Below, piece after piece: positions 7,604 to 19,087 of a stretch of DNA of 57,904 nt. The position numbers were made by a program, and so were the translations under genes. Origin of the DNA: Marivita sp. XM-24bin2 (GTDB lineage Bacteria; Pseudomonadota; Alphaproteobacteria; Rhodobacterales; Rhodobacteraceae); contig QCWH01000001.1 in assembly GCA_003149565.1 (NCBI GenBank), positions 1 to 57,904 on the forward strand. The letters run 5' to 3'. Below the pieces are notes generated by a model. That model saw only the letters and a program-made list of their open reading frames with translations, was not told the DNA's origin and searched no databases. Each line of letters starts with the position of its first letter. Within the stretch, counting starts at the first letter, position 1.

Positions 7604-8878
7604 TCAGGGTAGCAAAAGGGTTTCAAGGCTGCGGCCCATGACCTTAGCGCTGTCGAGCATATCGGTTATCCCGACCCACTCATCTGGTTTATGCGCCAGT
7701 TCCAGAACGCCTGGCCCGTAGGCTATGCAATTCTTCAATTTTCCGATCCGATCAATGTGCTTCTGATCGTAGCTGCCAGGCGAAGCGACGTAGGTTGGAT
7801 CCTGTCCAAGCACGTCCCGGATCGCCTCATGCACATTGGTGACAATCGGTGCGGCTTTGTCTGTCATCGACGGGATGACGCGGTTTATCTCTCTGATCTC
7901 GTAGTCGAAATTTGGTCGACGAGCCTTCAGATCGTCAAGCAGGTCTATCACCTCCTGTCGGACGGCTTCGATGGGTTCCTCCATCAGAAAGCGTCGGTCG
8001 ATCACAATGCGGCAGCTGTCGGGCACGCAATGGGCGGGCAGGCCTGTATAGTCGCTCGCCTGTTCCGGCTGGCCACCATGAATAGAGTTGATGTTCATTG
8101 TGGATTGCCGCGCGCCTTCCGGTACAACTGGCATCTCTGTCCAGCGCGCGGCCATCGCGGGATAGAGCGTTTCTTCGAAGGCGTGCAGCACGGCACCCAT
8201 GTGCCTCACCGCGCAGTCGCCTAGGAACGGCATTGAGCCATGCGCGATCTCACCTTTCGTTTCGATCTCAGCCCACCATCCGCCGCGATGACCAAGGCAG
8301 ATGCGGTCTTTGTTGAGCGGTTCGGGAATGATCACGTGTTGCACACGGTCTGGATCGAACCAGCCCTTTTCTGCAAGATAAGCAACGCCACCGTAGCCGC
8401 CGGATTCTTCATCCGCTGTGCCGCTGATCTCAATAGCACCGCAATATTCTGGGTATTCCGAAATGAATGCTTCTGCGGCAAGGATAGATGCCGCCAAACC
8501 ACCTTTCATATCGCAAGCGCCACGACCATAGACCTTATCGCCGTCGATCTCTCCGCCGAAAGGATCCCGGGTCCATCCTTGGCCGACTTCCACGACATCG
8601 GTATGAGAGTTGAAGTGGACGCAGTCGCCGGGGGCGGTACCTTCATGCCGCGCGACAAGGTTCCAGCGCGGGTAACGATCGCTATCCCCGGGCGCACCTT
8701 CAGCTCGCACCCATGTCGTTTCAAAGCCGGAGCGCGACAGCCGCGTATCAAGGAAGTCACAAATTGCGGCATAGTTCTCGCCGGGCGGATTCAATGTGGG
8801 AATGCGGATGAGGTCCTGCGTCAATGCGATGAGATCATCTCTCGCATCGTCAATTCTTTGAAACAGCCTATCGCCCAT
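7604..8878 (-). CDS. M20 family metallopeptidase/deacylase, ArgE/DapE-like
   Basis: Zinc-dependent amidohydrolase of the M20 family, 424 residues, cytoplasmic (no signal peptide). The first metal histidine and catalytic aspartate are in HFNSHTDVVEVG near residue 87, the bridging aspartate in YGRGACDMKGG near 118, the catalytic and metal glutamates in GTADEESGG near 152, and the last histidine in SPGSYDQKHI near 370-380. The dimerisation insert occupies roughly residues 190-310. A GAGGTGAG site precedes the ATG at 8878. The family covers acetylornithine deacetylase, succinyl-diaminopimelate desuccinylase and several N-acyl amino acid hydrolases; nothing nearby fixes the substrate, so only the family is called. 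It converges on otnI. Confidence 0.9.
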   Translation of the reverse strand: MGDRLFQRIDDARDDLIALTQDLIRIPTLNPPGENYAAICDFLDTRLSRSGFETTWVRAEGAPGDSDRYPRWNLVARHEGTAPGDCVHFNSHTDVVEVGQGWTRDPFGGEIDGDKVYGRGACDMKGGLAASILAAEAFISEYPEYCGAIEISGTADEESGGYGGVAYLAEKGWFDPDRVQHVIIPEPLNKDRICLGHRGGWWAEIETKGEIAHGSMPFLGDCAVRHMGAVLHAFEETLYPAMAARWTEMPVVPEGARQSTMNINSIHGGQPEQASDYTGLPAHCVPDSCRIVIDRRFLMEEPIEAVRQEVIDLLDDLKARRPNFDYEIREINRVIPSMTDKAAPIVTNVHEAIRDVLGQDPTYVASPGSYDQKHIDRIGKLKNCIAYGPGVLELAHKPDEWVGITDMLDSAKVMGRSLETLLLP

Positions 8879-8931
8879 ATCTCACCTCGCGTTTCTGACG
8901 AGTGTTGCGGGTGCCGCGCGCCTTGGCAAGT

Positions 8932-9909
8932 CTAGCGCCAACGCAGGGGCGGCAGTTGTCCAATCGGGATAGGGCCGACGAAAACGGTGCCTTGCTCGAG
9001 ACCGAGGGTTACATCCAGAGTGTCTCGCGCTCCACTCAAGGTGGCCAATAGCGTGAGCATCTCGATCAATCCCTCGCTCAACGCGGAGGGAAAGTCTCCG
9101 TTGGCGCGCACTGTCTCGAGTGCATCGCGCCAGTTGTCCGCAGAGACCGTGATTTCGCCGCTCGCACGTCCTTGCGCGTCCAAATCGGCTTGTCCGTCCA
9201 GGCGGAAAGTGACTGCCCCATAACGAACTTCAGATCGATGTATGGCGATCCGAGTGGGCTGGGGCGTTTGGTGTGAAAGAGCATCGAACGTGATCGGCTG
9301 GTCGAGCCCGAGATCGAGTTCCGCTCGGAAAGATGCAAGAGAGTCGGGACCGATGCTTGTGGAGACGTCTGGCGTCGACGCGGCAAAACTGCCCACAGAA
9401 ATGGCGACGCGGTAGTCTGCGGCCGTGGTCTCGATTCTTTGGATTGCCGCATTCACTTCGGCCATTGCGATACTGCGATCCGGAGAGTTTAGATTGAGGA
9501 CTGTCGCTTCGAGGCTACTGCGGATCAAGGTGCCATCCTCGTGGATCACACTTGCCCGGAGACCGTCCGATGATACGCCAATTGTGCGTTGGTCAGTGGT
9601 GAAGATCTGGGTATCAGGCCAGGCCACAATGACATGGCCTTTTTTGTAGGTTAGCCCGAGAATTTGCAGAAAAGGTGCCTGCCAGCCTATCTGGCTATCA
9701 GCATCTTCAAGAAAGGGGTCAGTAATTGTCAGGTCCGTTCGATTGGGAAAGCCGCGTACGGTCAGGTCCGAATAGCTGGCACTCAAACCCGCGTACCTCT
9801 GGTCTTGGAACCAACCAGCGACATCCGAGCGGAGTGCGTTCGACGCGTAAATCCACCAACCGGAATAGGCCAGGGCCGCAAGAATGATTGCCGTAAGCAG
9901 ACGTTTCAT
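8932..9909 (-). CDS. DUF2125 domain protein, membrane-anchored
   Basis: A 325-residue protein with a single N-terminal membrane helix (MKRLLTAIILAALAYSGWWIY, residues 1-21) and a long beta-rich remainder, expected to face the periplasm. It matches the DUF2125 proteins common in Rhodobacterales and other alphaproteobacteria; the LTVRGFPNRTDLTITDP stretch near residue 53 and the C-terminal PIGQLPPL are typical. The pattern of repeated short amphipathic strands recalls AsmA-like envelope proteins, but I do not assign a function. Start at 9909 has an AAGGGGG site; a longer frame reaching 10047 overlaps the divergent chaC-like gene and is rejected. Confidence 0.8.
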   Translation of the reverse strand: MKRLLTAIILAALAYSGWWIYASNALRSDVAGWFQDQRYAGLSASYSDLTVRGFPNRTDLTITDPFLEDADSQIGWQAPFLQILGLTYKKGHVIVAWPDTQIFTTDQRTIGVSSDGLRASVIHEDGTLIRSSLEATVLNLNSPDRSIAMAEVNAAIQRIETTAADYRVAISVGSFAASTPDVSTSIGPDSLASFRAELDLGLDQPITFDALSHQTPQPTRIAIHRSEVRYGAVTFRLDGQADLDAQGRASGEITVSADNWRDALETVRANGDFPSALSEGLIEMLTLLATLSGARDTLDVTLGLEQGTVFVGPIPIGQLPPLRWR

Positions 9910-9975
9910 GCGCAGCCCCCTTTTACCCATGCCGCGATTGGTGTTTACCGCGCGGTGAAAGGCAGGACCAGTATC

Positions 9976-10506
9976 ATGACGCTTTGGGTTTTTGGATATG
10001 GATCGCTCTTGTGGAACCCTGGTTTCACTGCGGTAGAAACCGTGCATGCGCGTCTCGAAGGCTATGCACGCAGTTTTTGCATGCGGTCAATCCACCACCG
10101 CGGCACGGACGAAAATCCAGGGTTGGTATTGGCTCTGGACGAACAGCCGGACGGTGTGTGTGATGGGCTTGCCATGCAGATGCACGAAGCCGAGTATGAC
10201 GCAACGATGGCCTATCTCCGAGAGCGGGAACTGGTATCCTCGGCCTATATTGAAAAGATACTTCCGCTGACGTTGGCGGATGGCCGAAAAACGCATGCGG
10301 TGACTTATGTTATTGACCCAGATCATGTGCAATACTGTGGATCGCTGGATCTTGAGGAGCAGGCTCAGATCATCGCGCATGCCGTTGGAGGGCGAGGGGC
10401 AAACAGCGAATATCTGTTCAATACGGCAACACATCTCGCCGAATTGGGCATTCCGGATGCAGAACTGGATTGGCTTTGCACCCGAGTAAAGGACTTGATT
10501 GCTTAA
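9976..10506 (+). CDS. Gamma-glutamylcyclotransferase, ChaC family
   Basis: Expected to cleave gamma-glutamyl peptides, for ChaC proteins glutathione, to 5-oxoproline and Cys-Gly in the cytosol. The 176-residue protein starts with VFGYGSLLWNPGF (residues 4-16), the YGSL substrate loop of the family, and has RRSIHHRG-like and RERELVSSAYIEKI segments, the latter holding the catalytic-glutamate region. The ATG at 9976 is the first that gives the family N-terminus; the frame is open further upstream without a homologous sequence. It diverges from the DUF2125 gene and precedes the motor pair by 72 bases. No regulatory site is apparent. Confidence 0.9.
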   Translation: MTLWVFGYGSLLWNPGFTAVETVHARLEGYARSFCMRSIHHRGTDENPGLVLALDEQPDGVCDGLAMQMHEAEYDATMAYLRERELVSSAYIEKILPLTLADGRKTHAVTYVIDPDHVQYCGSLDLEEQAQIIAHAVGGRGANSEYLFNTATHLAELGIPDAELDWLCTRVKDLIA

Positions 10507-10578
10507 CGTCTTGGCGATTGGCTGCGAACCGCCTAGAGTTGCCAGCGCAAAACAAGAAACGCGTCAGGAATTGTCCGA

Positions 10579-11772
10579 ATGGATCAGCCGGACATTGAGG
10601 CCGAGCCCCAGTTTTCTCAACCTGTAAGACAGGTTCTGTTAATGCTCCTCATTTTGGGGCTGACAGGGTTTGGGGCTTTTGTGGCCCTGCCGAGAGTATT
10701 GCCCGTTTTCCAATCCAACCCTTACTTAAATGGGTTCATCGCCTTTGTGTTTGTGTTGGGGGTGCTGGCCTGTTTTTGGCAGGTGTGGCAACTGATCCAG
10801 TCAGTGCGCTGGATCGAAAAATTCGCTCGCGAGCGCGAAAGCGGGTTTCAAAGTAAGCCTCCGCTATTGTTAGCGCCGCTGGCAACACTCCTGCGGTCTC
10901 GCGGCAAGCGGATGCAGATCACGACAACGTCGACGCGTTCGATCCTTGATTCCGTTGCAACCCGGATCGACGAGGCACGGGAAATCACGCGTTACATCGT
11001 CAATCTTTTGATCTTCCTCGGTCTCTTGGGCACGTTCTACGGCCTTGCCACGACGGTTCCGGCGCTGGTTGATACAATCCGCGGGTTGGCGCCAGAGGAT
11101 GGCGAAACAGGGACCGAGGTCTTTGCTCGACTTATGAACGGCCTCGACAGCCAATTGTCGGGCATGGGCGTGGCCTTTGCTTCTTCACTTCTCGGCTTGG
11201 CTGGCTCGCTTGTCGTCGGGCTTTTGGAGTTGTTCGCGGGACACGGTCAGAACCGCTTCTATCGCGAATTGGAGGAATGGCTGAGTTCAATCACCAAACT
11301 CGGCTTTTCAGGTGGTGACGGAGAAAGCGGCGGAGAATTGGGTACCGTTGGCGTGATCCTTGACCAAATGGTTGAGCAGATGGAAGGTCTGCAGCTGTTG
11401 TTTGCGCGATCTGAAGAGGGTCGATCCGAAGTGGAATATCGGCTTGGACAGCTCAGTGACACGCTTGAGCGGATGACGGAACGGATGGAAGCGACCGCTC
11501 CAAGTGCGACGGCGTTTGCCCGGATTGCGGACAGTCAGGACCGATTGATCGACGTTCTGTCGCAGAAATCCGAAAACGAAGGCCTTGATGCGGAAAGCCG
11601 TATGCGCTTGCGCTCGATCGACGTCCAGATGCTGAGAATTCTTGAGGAAGTCGCCGCAGGACGCCAGGAAACGATGGCAGAACTCCGCACAGACCTGAAC
11701 GCAATCGGACGGGCCCTGGACCGTTTGGCACGGAATTCCGCGCGCAAGACTGACACTCGGGGCGAGGGCTAA
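10579..11772 (+). CDS. MotA/TolQ/ExbB-family proton-channel subunit
   Basis: Stator-like inner-membrane protein, 397 residues. Four hydrophobic spans are visible, about 19-37, 50-72, 138-160 and 195-220. The last two contain the family core: FLGLLGTFYGLATTVPALVD and LSGMGVAFASSLLGLAGSLV. A cytoplasmic loop of about 65 residues (73-137) separates spans 2 and 3, and a C-terminal cytoplasmic tail from about 230 is highly charged and helical, likely coiled coil. It is followed after 3 bases by the OmpA-domain gene, so the two should form one machine, as MotA with MotB or ZorA with ZorB. It is not flagellar MotA or standard TolQ in length or topology. Function is unknown. Confidence 0.85.
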   Translation: MDQPDIEAEPQFSQPVRQVLLMLLILGLTGFGAFVALPRVLPVFQSNPYLNGFIAFVFVLGVLACFWQVWQLIQSVRWIEKFARERESGFQSKPPLLLAPLATLLRSRGKRMQITTTSTRSILDSVATRIDEAREITRYIVNLLIFLGLLGTFYGLATTVPALVDTIRGLAPEDGETGTEVFARLMNGLDSQLSGMGVAFASSLLGLAGSLVVGLLELFAGHGQNRFYRELEEWLSSITKLGFSGGDGESGGELGTVGVILDQMVEQMEGLQLLFARSEEGRSEVEYRLGQLSDTLERMTERMEATAPSATAFARIADSQDRLIDVLSQKSENEGLDAESRMRLRSIDVQMLRILEEVAAGRQETMAELRTDLNAIGRALDRLARNSARKTDTRGEG

Positions 11773-11775
11773 GCG

Positions 11776-14040
11776 ATGGCGCTGTCACGGCGCACCGGGG
11801 CCAGATTTCAGGCGTCGATCTGGCCTGGCTTCGTAGATGCGATGACCGGGCTGTTGCTTGTTCTGATGTTTGTCCTGACAATCTTTATGGTCGTGCAGGC
11901 GGTGCTGCGTGACACAATCACCGGACAGGAAAATGAACTGAATGCGCTTTCGTCCGAGATTGCTGAACTGGCGCGTGCGCTGGGCGTTGAGCATCAGCGC
12001 ACCACGTCATTGACCAATCAGCTTGGCGCATTGAACGCGACCCTGGATGACACCCAAGCCAGACTGACCGAACAGGAGGCGATTATTGCCTCTCTCTCGG
12101 CCACGCGCGACCGGCAGGCCGCGGCGCTTGAGGCCGCAGATGCGCGTATTGCGTCCTTTGAAGAGCAGGTTGCTGGACTCTTGTCAGAGCGGGACACCGC
12201 GCGCGAACAGGTGGCTGAGCTGACAGACACCCGTGACCAACTTCTGTCAGAGCGGGACGCCTTAAACCTAGCCCTAGCCACTGCGCGAAGTGAGATCGAC
12301 GAGCAGGTCGAAGCGGCACGTCTTGCCGCAGCCCGACGCGAAGCGCTGGAAGCTTTGGTGGCTGAATTGCGCGCAGAGAATGCGGACACGACGCAACAGG
12401 TGGGCGCATTGACGGCGCAGGTCGCTGATCTGGAAAATGCTCTTTCCGAAGAGGAAGCCGCAAAGCTGGCGGAGGCTGCGGCTGCCGAGGCATTGCGGGA
12501 CCGCCTCGAAAACGCCAATGCGGAACTCACCGCAATGACAATGGCGCTGGAAGAGCAGCGCGCCCGGGCCGAGGAAACACTGACGCTTTTGGCGGCGGCG
12601 CGTGAAGCCGAAGAGAACCTGAACGCGCAATTGGCAGCGGCACTTGTGGACGGACAGGAACGGGCTGAGGCTCTACAGGAACGTCTTGATGCTGCGTTGG
12701 CGCAAAGCGAAGACGAGCTTGCAAGACTAGAGGCCCAATTGGCTGCGACTGTCCAAGAAGGTACGGAAACAGAAACCAACTTGCGGTCACAGCTCTCGGA
12801 ACAGGCGCGTCGGATTGCCCAGCTTGAAAATGAAATTGCTGCGGCTAAGGTTGATCGGACGACCTTGACTTCACTCGAAGCGCGGTTGTCTCAGGCCTTG
12901 GCCCGGGTGTCCGAGGCTGAGGCCTTGGAGAAACGGCTAGAAGCGTTGCGTGCAGAGAATGCCAGTTTGACAGCCGATCTAAGCGGATCGGAGCAAACAA
13001 CCGCGGAATTGCAAGCCGCAGTCGAGGCGTTGCGTACCGCACTCGCGGAAGCGCAAGCCGAGGCAGCGGCTCGAACCGACAGCGAACAGACATTAGAGCA
13101 ACGTCTCGCAGCCGCCCTCGCGCAGCAAAGCTCAACCGAAGCGACGCTTGAAGAAACACGCAATCAATTGGCGGCCGCTTTGGCAGCCCAAGTGGCCGCG
13201 GAAACTGCTCTGGACGATCGCTTGAGCGAGGCAGAGCAGCGGCGCGTCTTGCTGGAACAGGCTCGTGATCGCTTGGAAGAGGAATCACAGCGTGCCACCG
13301 AAGCCCAGCGTCAGACAGAGTTGCTCAACCAGCAAGTTGGCGCATTGCGACGCCAGTTGTCATCGTTGCAATCCTTACTGGACGAAGCCGAGGCGCGGGA
13401 CGCTGCAGCACAGGTGCAATTGGAGAGCTTGGGCAGCGAATTGAACACAGCTCTTGCCCGTGTTGCCGCCGAAGAACGGCGCCGCCGGCAGTTGGAAGAG
13501 GCCGAGCGGATTCGACTTGAAGAAGAGCGCAAGCGGCTCGAAGAGGAGAAGCAGCGCCTGGCAGGCGAGAACCAGGACCTTGAAAGATACCGATCCGAGT
13601 TCTTCGGTCGCTTGCGGGATGTTCTTGGGGGACGTGATGGCGTTCGAATCGAAGGCGACCGCTTTGTCTTTTCCTCCGAAGTCCTCTTCCCCCCAGCGCA
13701 AGCGGGATTGTCTCCCGAAGGTCGCGCACAGATCGCAAACGTGGCGTCGATTCTGCGCGATGTAGCACAGGACATTCCGGACGAGCTGAACTGGATCATT
13801 CGCGTTGATGGCCATACCGACAATCTTCCTTTGTCAGGGCAGGGGCTCTATGCCGACAATTGGGAACTGTCGCAGGCCCGCGCTTTGTCGGTTGTGCGTT
13901 ACATGATCGAAGATTTGGGCATTCCGCCGCGTCGCCTGTCGGCTAACGCGTTTGGCGAGTACCAGCCCGTGAATTCTGAAGACACTGCTGAAGCACGCGC
14001 ACAGAATCGTAGGATCGAACTGAAGCTTACTGAACAGTAG
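11776..14040 (+). CDS. Membrane-anchored, peptidoglycan-binding OmpA-domain protein with very long coiled coil
   Basis: Partner of the upstream channel subunit, 754 residues. A short cytoplasmic tail is followed by one membrane helix (about 20-43) that carries an aspartate, D21 in PGFVDAMTGLL, at the place of the proton-accepting Asp of MotB, ExbD and TolR. Residues about 48-605 are almost unbroken Ala/Glu/Leu/Arg heptads: a giant coiled coil. The C-terminus (about 635-754) is an OmpA/MotB peptidoglycan-binding domain, with RVDGHTDNLPLSG, NWELSQARALSVV and QNRRIEL. Topology predicts N-in with coil and OmpA domain in the periplasm. It closely follows the MotA-like gene and converges on the M23 peptidase gene with a 3-base gap. 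Role unproven. Confidence 0.88.
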   Translation: MALSRRTGARFQASIWPGFVDAMTGLLLVLMFVLTIFMVVQAVLRDTITGQENELNALSSEIAELARALGVEHQRTTSLTNQLGALNATLDDTQARLTEQEAIIASLSATRDRQAAALEAADARIASFEEQVAGLLSERDTAREQVAELTDTRDQLLSERDALNLALATARSEIDEQVEAARLAAARREALEALVAELRAENADTTQQVGALTAQVADLENALSEEEAAKLAEAAAAEALRDRLENANAELTAMTMALEEQRARAEETLTLLAAAREAEENLNAQLAAALVDGQERAEALQERLDAALAQSEDELARLEAQLAATVQEGTETETNLRSQLSEQARRIAQLENEIAAAKVDRTTLTSLEARLSQALARVSEAEALEKRLEALRAENASLTADLSGSEQTTAELQAAVEALRTALAEAQAEAAARTDSEQTLEQRLAAALAQQSSTEATLEETRNQLAAALAAQVAAETALDDRLSEAEQRRVLLEQARDRLEEESQRATEAQRQTELLNQQVGALRRQLSSLQSLLDEAEARDAAAQVQLESLGSELNTALARVAAEERRRRQLEEAERIRLEEERKRLEEEKQRLAGENQDLERYRSEFFGRLRDVLGGRDGVRIEGDRFVFSSEVLFPPAQAGLSPEGRAQIANVASILRDVAQDIPDELNWIIRVDGHTDNLPLSGQGLYADNWELSQARALSVVRYMIEDLGIPPRRLSANAFGEYQPVNSEDTAEARAQNRRIELKLTEQ

Positions 14041-14043
14041 TCG

Positions 14044-14993
14044 CTAATCCACGATGACATCGGTGTGTACTATTGCAAGGATGGTGTCGCCCCGAATGAG
14101 CTTTGCCGTGCCATGATAACGGCCTTTCGGCCAACCGTCGCTTGGCGCGCGACGTCCATAGGCCCGCATCATTTCAGTCTGATCCTGTTGCAGCCGGGCC
14201 GTGTGTTCAAAGACGATGCCGTCCGGGCCGGTCAGCGCAAGCTCGATCCGATCATCCCTGTCACCGTGAAATCCATGCGCATAGAGAACCAGAGCGTCGC
14301 TCCGCAACAATAGATTTCGCCGCGCACTGCCGGATTGCACGTCTTCAAGATCCGGAACCGCATCAGTCACACCAGCGCTGAAGAGGCCCGCTTCATTGTA
14401 AGACGGACTTTGCTGCCACAGCGCTTCAAATGGCTCGCTACAGGCATTGCTCTGTTCTGGCGCAAATGGGTCAACAATGTCGGCGCCTTGCGTTATTGTG
14501 AGGTGTAGATGTGGGAAAGTGGTCAGGCCGCTCAGACCGACTTCGCCCAAGACCTGTCCCTGCACAACACGCTGACCAGGTGTGACGCGCACGGATCCGA
14601 GCTTCATGTGGCAATAAACGGATTGGTAACCATTGTCGTGATTGAGCCGGACGGCATTTCCACATTCCTGTCCCTTGAGGTCTGTGCCTGGAATGTACGG
14701 CTGATCGGGGCGCGTATTTCTGATGGCTTCAACTCGCCCGGCAGCGGCAGCAATCACGCGAACACCCTCGTCCATTTGATCGAAGCTCACGAGCGCGAAA
14801 TCCGTGCCGCTGTGTCCGTCATGGGTTTTCAATCCACAGCGGTAGTCCGACCTATCTGGGGACGGATCAATGTCGGGGTAAGTCGCGATCACGCATGTTT
14901 CGCCCAGTACGCAGTCAAGCGGCAGGCCCAAAAAGGAAACGTCCGCCACGGATCCCGTGGCGGACGCTATGGTCAGTGCGATTGCGTTGCGGA

Positions 14994-14997
<4 letters not shown>
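14044..14997 (-). CDS. M23-family (LytM-type) metallopeptidase, periplasmic
   Basis: Peptidoglycan endopeptidase-like protein of 317 residues. The LytM core shows HSGTDFAL (first zinc ligands, about residue 62) and FPHLHLTI (HxH motif, about 162), with VYCHMKLGSVRVTPGQRVVQ between, so the active site looks complete. A short signal peptide is likely (MIRNAIALTIASATGSVA). The C-terminal third is not recognised. The GTG start at 14997 overlaps the clpA stop as GTGA. A strong 11-bp hairpin with a T-rich tail lies within the first codons and may limit read-through from clpA; another start further inside would remove the signal peptide. It is convergent with the OmpA-coil gene. Confidence 0.85.
14941..14965 (-). 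terminator. Strong hairpin with T-rich tail inside the M23 gene start
   Basis: Perfect inverted repeat GTCCGCCACGG-N3-CCGTGGCGGAC (11-bp arms, 3-base loop), 29 bases after the clpA stop in the direction of transcription and followed on the minus strand by GTTTCCTTTTT. This has the form of an intrinsic terminator or attenuator for clpA transcripts, yet it also encodes the end of the M23 protein's signal peptide. Confidence 0.6.
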
Positions 14998-17318
<2,321 letters not shown>

Positions 17319-17476
17319 GACAGAGTGCTCCTTCCTTTTTTGCGTTGCGTCATAGGATACGGCGCAACTGTCTTCTTAGTATTAAAGTTTGGTCGTTACC
17401 GACGAAGCTTCAAGTTTTTTCTTCATCTCACTGGGTCACATCATACAGATTGTACGCACGTTCTTGTGATTTTGCC

Positions 17477-18244
17477 TCAGAAGCGATCCTTTCGGGCGCG
17501 AATTTCGGCAAAGACATCCACCGGGTCCGCTCCAATCATGTCGAGATGCGCCATGATGGCAGGGTCAGCGGCACGCAAGAACGGGTTGGTGGCCGCTTCT
17601 TCAGAAAGTTTGCTGGGAACAGTAGGTTCATTACGGGAACGCTTGGAATCTATACTTTCGATACGGTCTTTCAAGTCAGGATTATTTGGGTCGATCGTAA
17701 TCGCAAAGCGGGCATTGGCCTGTGTGTACTCGTGGCCCGAGCAGATCAAGGTTTCGGGATGAAGCGCAGCGAGCTTTTGCAAGCTCTCCCACATTTGAGC
17801 AGCGGTGCCCTCGAACAGCCGTCCGCACCCCAGTGCCATGAGGCTGTCGGCCGTAAAAGCATATCCCGATCCGGGGACCACGAAAGCGATATGCCCCAAG
17901 GTGTGTCCGGAAACGTCGAGAATATCGACCACTTCGCCACCAAATTCGAAGGCATCCCCGTCGCTCACTTCGCGATTAAGTGTCGGTAGACGGTGCCGGT
18001 CTGCTGCGGCGCCTGTGACCTTCGCATCATAGTGCGCAAGAAGGTCATCGACGCCGCCAATATGGTCGTGATGGTGATGCGTGAGCCATATTTCAGTGAG
18101 GGTCCAACCGCGCTTATCCAGCTCGTCAAGTATTGGCTGTGCCTCGGGCACGTCAATGCAAGCTGTCGCTCCGCTGTCGCTGTCATGCAGCAAATAGGTG
18201 TAGTTGTCCGACAGGGCAGGCAATGTGACGAGTTCGAGGGGCAT
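17477..18244 (-). CDS. gloB: Hydroxyacylglutathione hydrolase (glyoxalase II)
   Basis: Hydrolyses S-lactoylglutathione to lactate and glutathione, the second glyoxalase step, in the cytosol. The 255-residue protein is of the metallo-beta-lactamase fold with the THHHHDH binuclear metal motif (about residues 55-61), a further ligand in SGHTLGH near 112, the bridging aspartate in FTADSL near 132 and ICSGHEYT near 168. Residues after about 170 form the helical glutathione-binding domain. The ATG at 18244 gives the normal family N-terminus (LVTLPALSDNYTYLL) and has GGAAAG upstream; an in-frame ATG 30 bases earlier is less likely. A divergent methyltransferase gene starts 62 bases away, a gene pairing often seen in this order. 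Confidence 0.95.
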   Translation of the reverse strand: MPLELVTLPALSDNYTYLLHDSDSGATACIDVPEAQPILDELDKRGWTLTEIWLTHHHHDHIGGVDDLLAHYDAKVTGAAADRHRLPTLNREVSDGDAFEFGGEVVDILDVSGHTLGHIAFVVPGSGYAFTADSLMALGCGRLFEGTAAQMWESLQKLAALHPETLICSGHEYTQANARFAITIDPNNPDLKDRIESIDSKRSRNEPTVPSKLSEEAATNPFLRAADPAIMAHLDMIGADPVDVFAEIRARKDRF

Positions 18245-18306
18245 GGTGTTTCTTTCCGTGGTGGTTACACTCATATCTACTTAGGCCAATTTGAACGGAG
18301 GCCCAA

Positions 18307-19071
18307 ATGCATCTCGACGTGCAGCGGCTGCACAGCTTCTATTATCGCAGTGCGATAGGGCGTGTGGCGCAGCGCGTTGTGCGCGATCAGGTCAAGGTCT
18401 TCTGGCCAGAGGCTAAACAACAGTCCTTAGGTGGTTTCGGTTTCGCAGTTCCTTTGTTGCGTCCATACCTGCAAGAAGCGCGCCGAGTCATTGGATTGAT
18501 GCCCGCTCAACAGGGTGTGATGCCTTGGCCCGCAGGGATGCCTAATATTTCGGTGCTCTGTGAAGAGACACTTTGGCCCATTGAGAATGGTCGTTTCGAC
18601 AAACTGATCCTCATGCATGGCCTTGAGACATCGGAGCGTCCATCGGCGCTTCTTGAAGAATGCTGGCGTGTGCTGGGGCCGGGGGGCAAGGCGCTGTTCA
18701 TCGTTCCCAATCGCTCTGGGTTGTGGGCTCGCTCGGATGCGACGCCATTCGGTTTCGGGCGGCCTTATTCGATGAGCCAATTGGAGTCGCAGCTCAAGGC
18801 GCATAATTTTGCCCCTCAGCGTCACAAAGCTGTATTGTACCAGCCGCCTTCGACGAGACGCTTCTGGATGAAGACAGGACCTTTCTGGGAACAGATGGGT
18901 CGCAGCGTCTCGGCTTTGATCGCAGGGGGGGTCCTCATGGTCGAGGTGACCAAAACCAATCCAACGCCTGGTGGCTCAAAGGTGGAAAGCCGTGTGCTCA
19001 ACCCGTTGGGCAACCTTGTGCCAAAGCCGTCGGCCAAGCCCGCTCGTGCGCGCGTCCAAGCAGAACGGTAA
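18307..19071 (+). CDS. Class I SAM-dependent methyltransferase
   Basis: A 254-residue protein with a methyltransferase-type fold: the post-motif region [20 protein letters not shown] (about 95-114) is the acidic motif IV equivalent, and [19 protein letters not shown] (about 118-136) is the strand/turn following it, as in Methyltransf_11 proteins. The N-terminal SAM-binding glycine motif is degraded ([12 protein letters not shown]), as is usual for the relatives encoded beside gloB in alphaproteobacteria. The substrate is unknown. The C-terminal 30 residues are basic and Pro/Ala rich. It is divergent from gloB and 16 bases ahead of the PhzF-family gene, so it may share a transcript with it. 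Confidence 0.82.
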   Translation: MHLDVQRLHSFYYRSAIGRVAQRVVRDQVKVFWPEAKQQSLGGFGFAVPLLRPYLQEARRVIGLMPAQQGVMPWPAGMPNISVLCEETLWPIENGRFDKLILMHGLETSERPSALLEECWRVLGPGGKALFIVPNRSGLWARSDATPFGFGRPYSMSQLESQLKAHNFAPQRHKAVLYQPPSTRRFWMKTGPFWEQMGRSVSALIAGGVLMVEVTKTNPTPGGSKVESRVLNPLGNLVPKPSAKPARARVQAER

Positions 19072-19087
19072 ATGAGCGGAGTGTCCT

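Noticed and set aside
8932-10047. Longer version of the DUF2125 protein starting at 10047
   Set aside because: The extra N-terminus overlaps the divergent ChaC-like gene and precedes a proper membrane anchor with its own AAGGGGG ribosome binding site.
10579-14040. Zorya anti-phage system
   Set aside because: The motor pair is reminiscent of ZorA/ZorB, but the long tail is on the opposite partner and no ZorC, ZorD or ZorE gene is adjacent. The neighbours are housekeeping genes.
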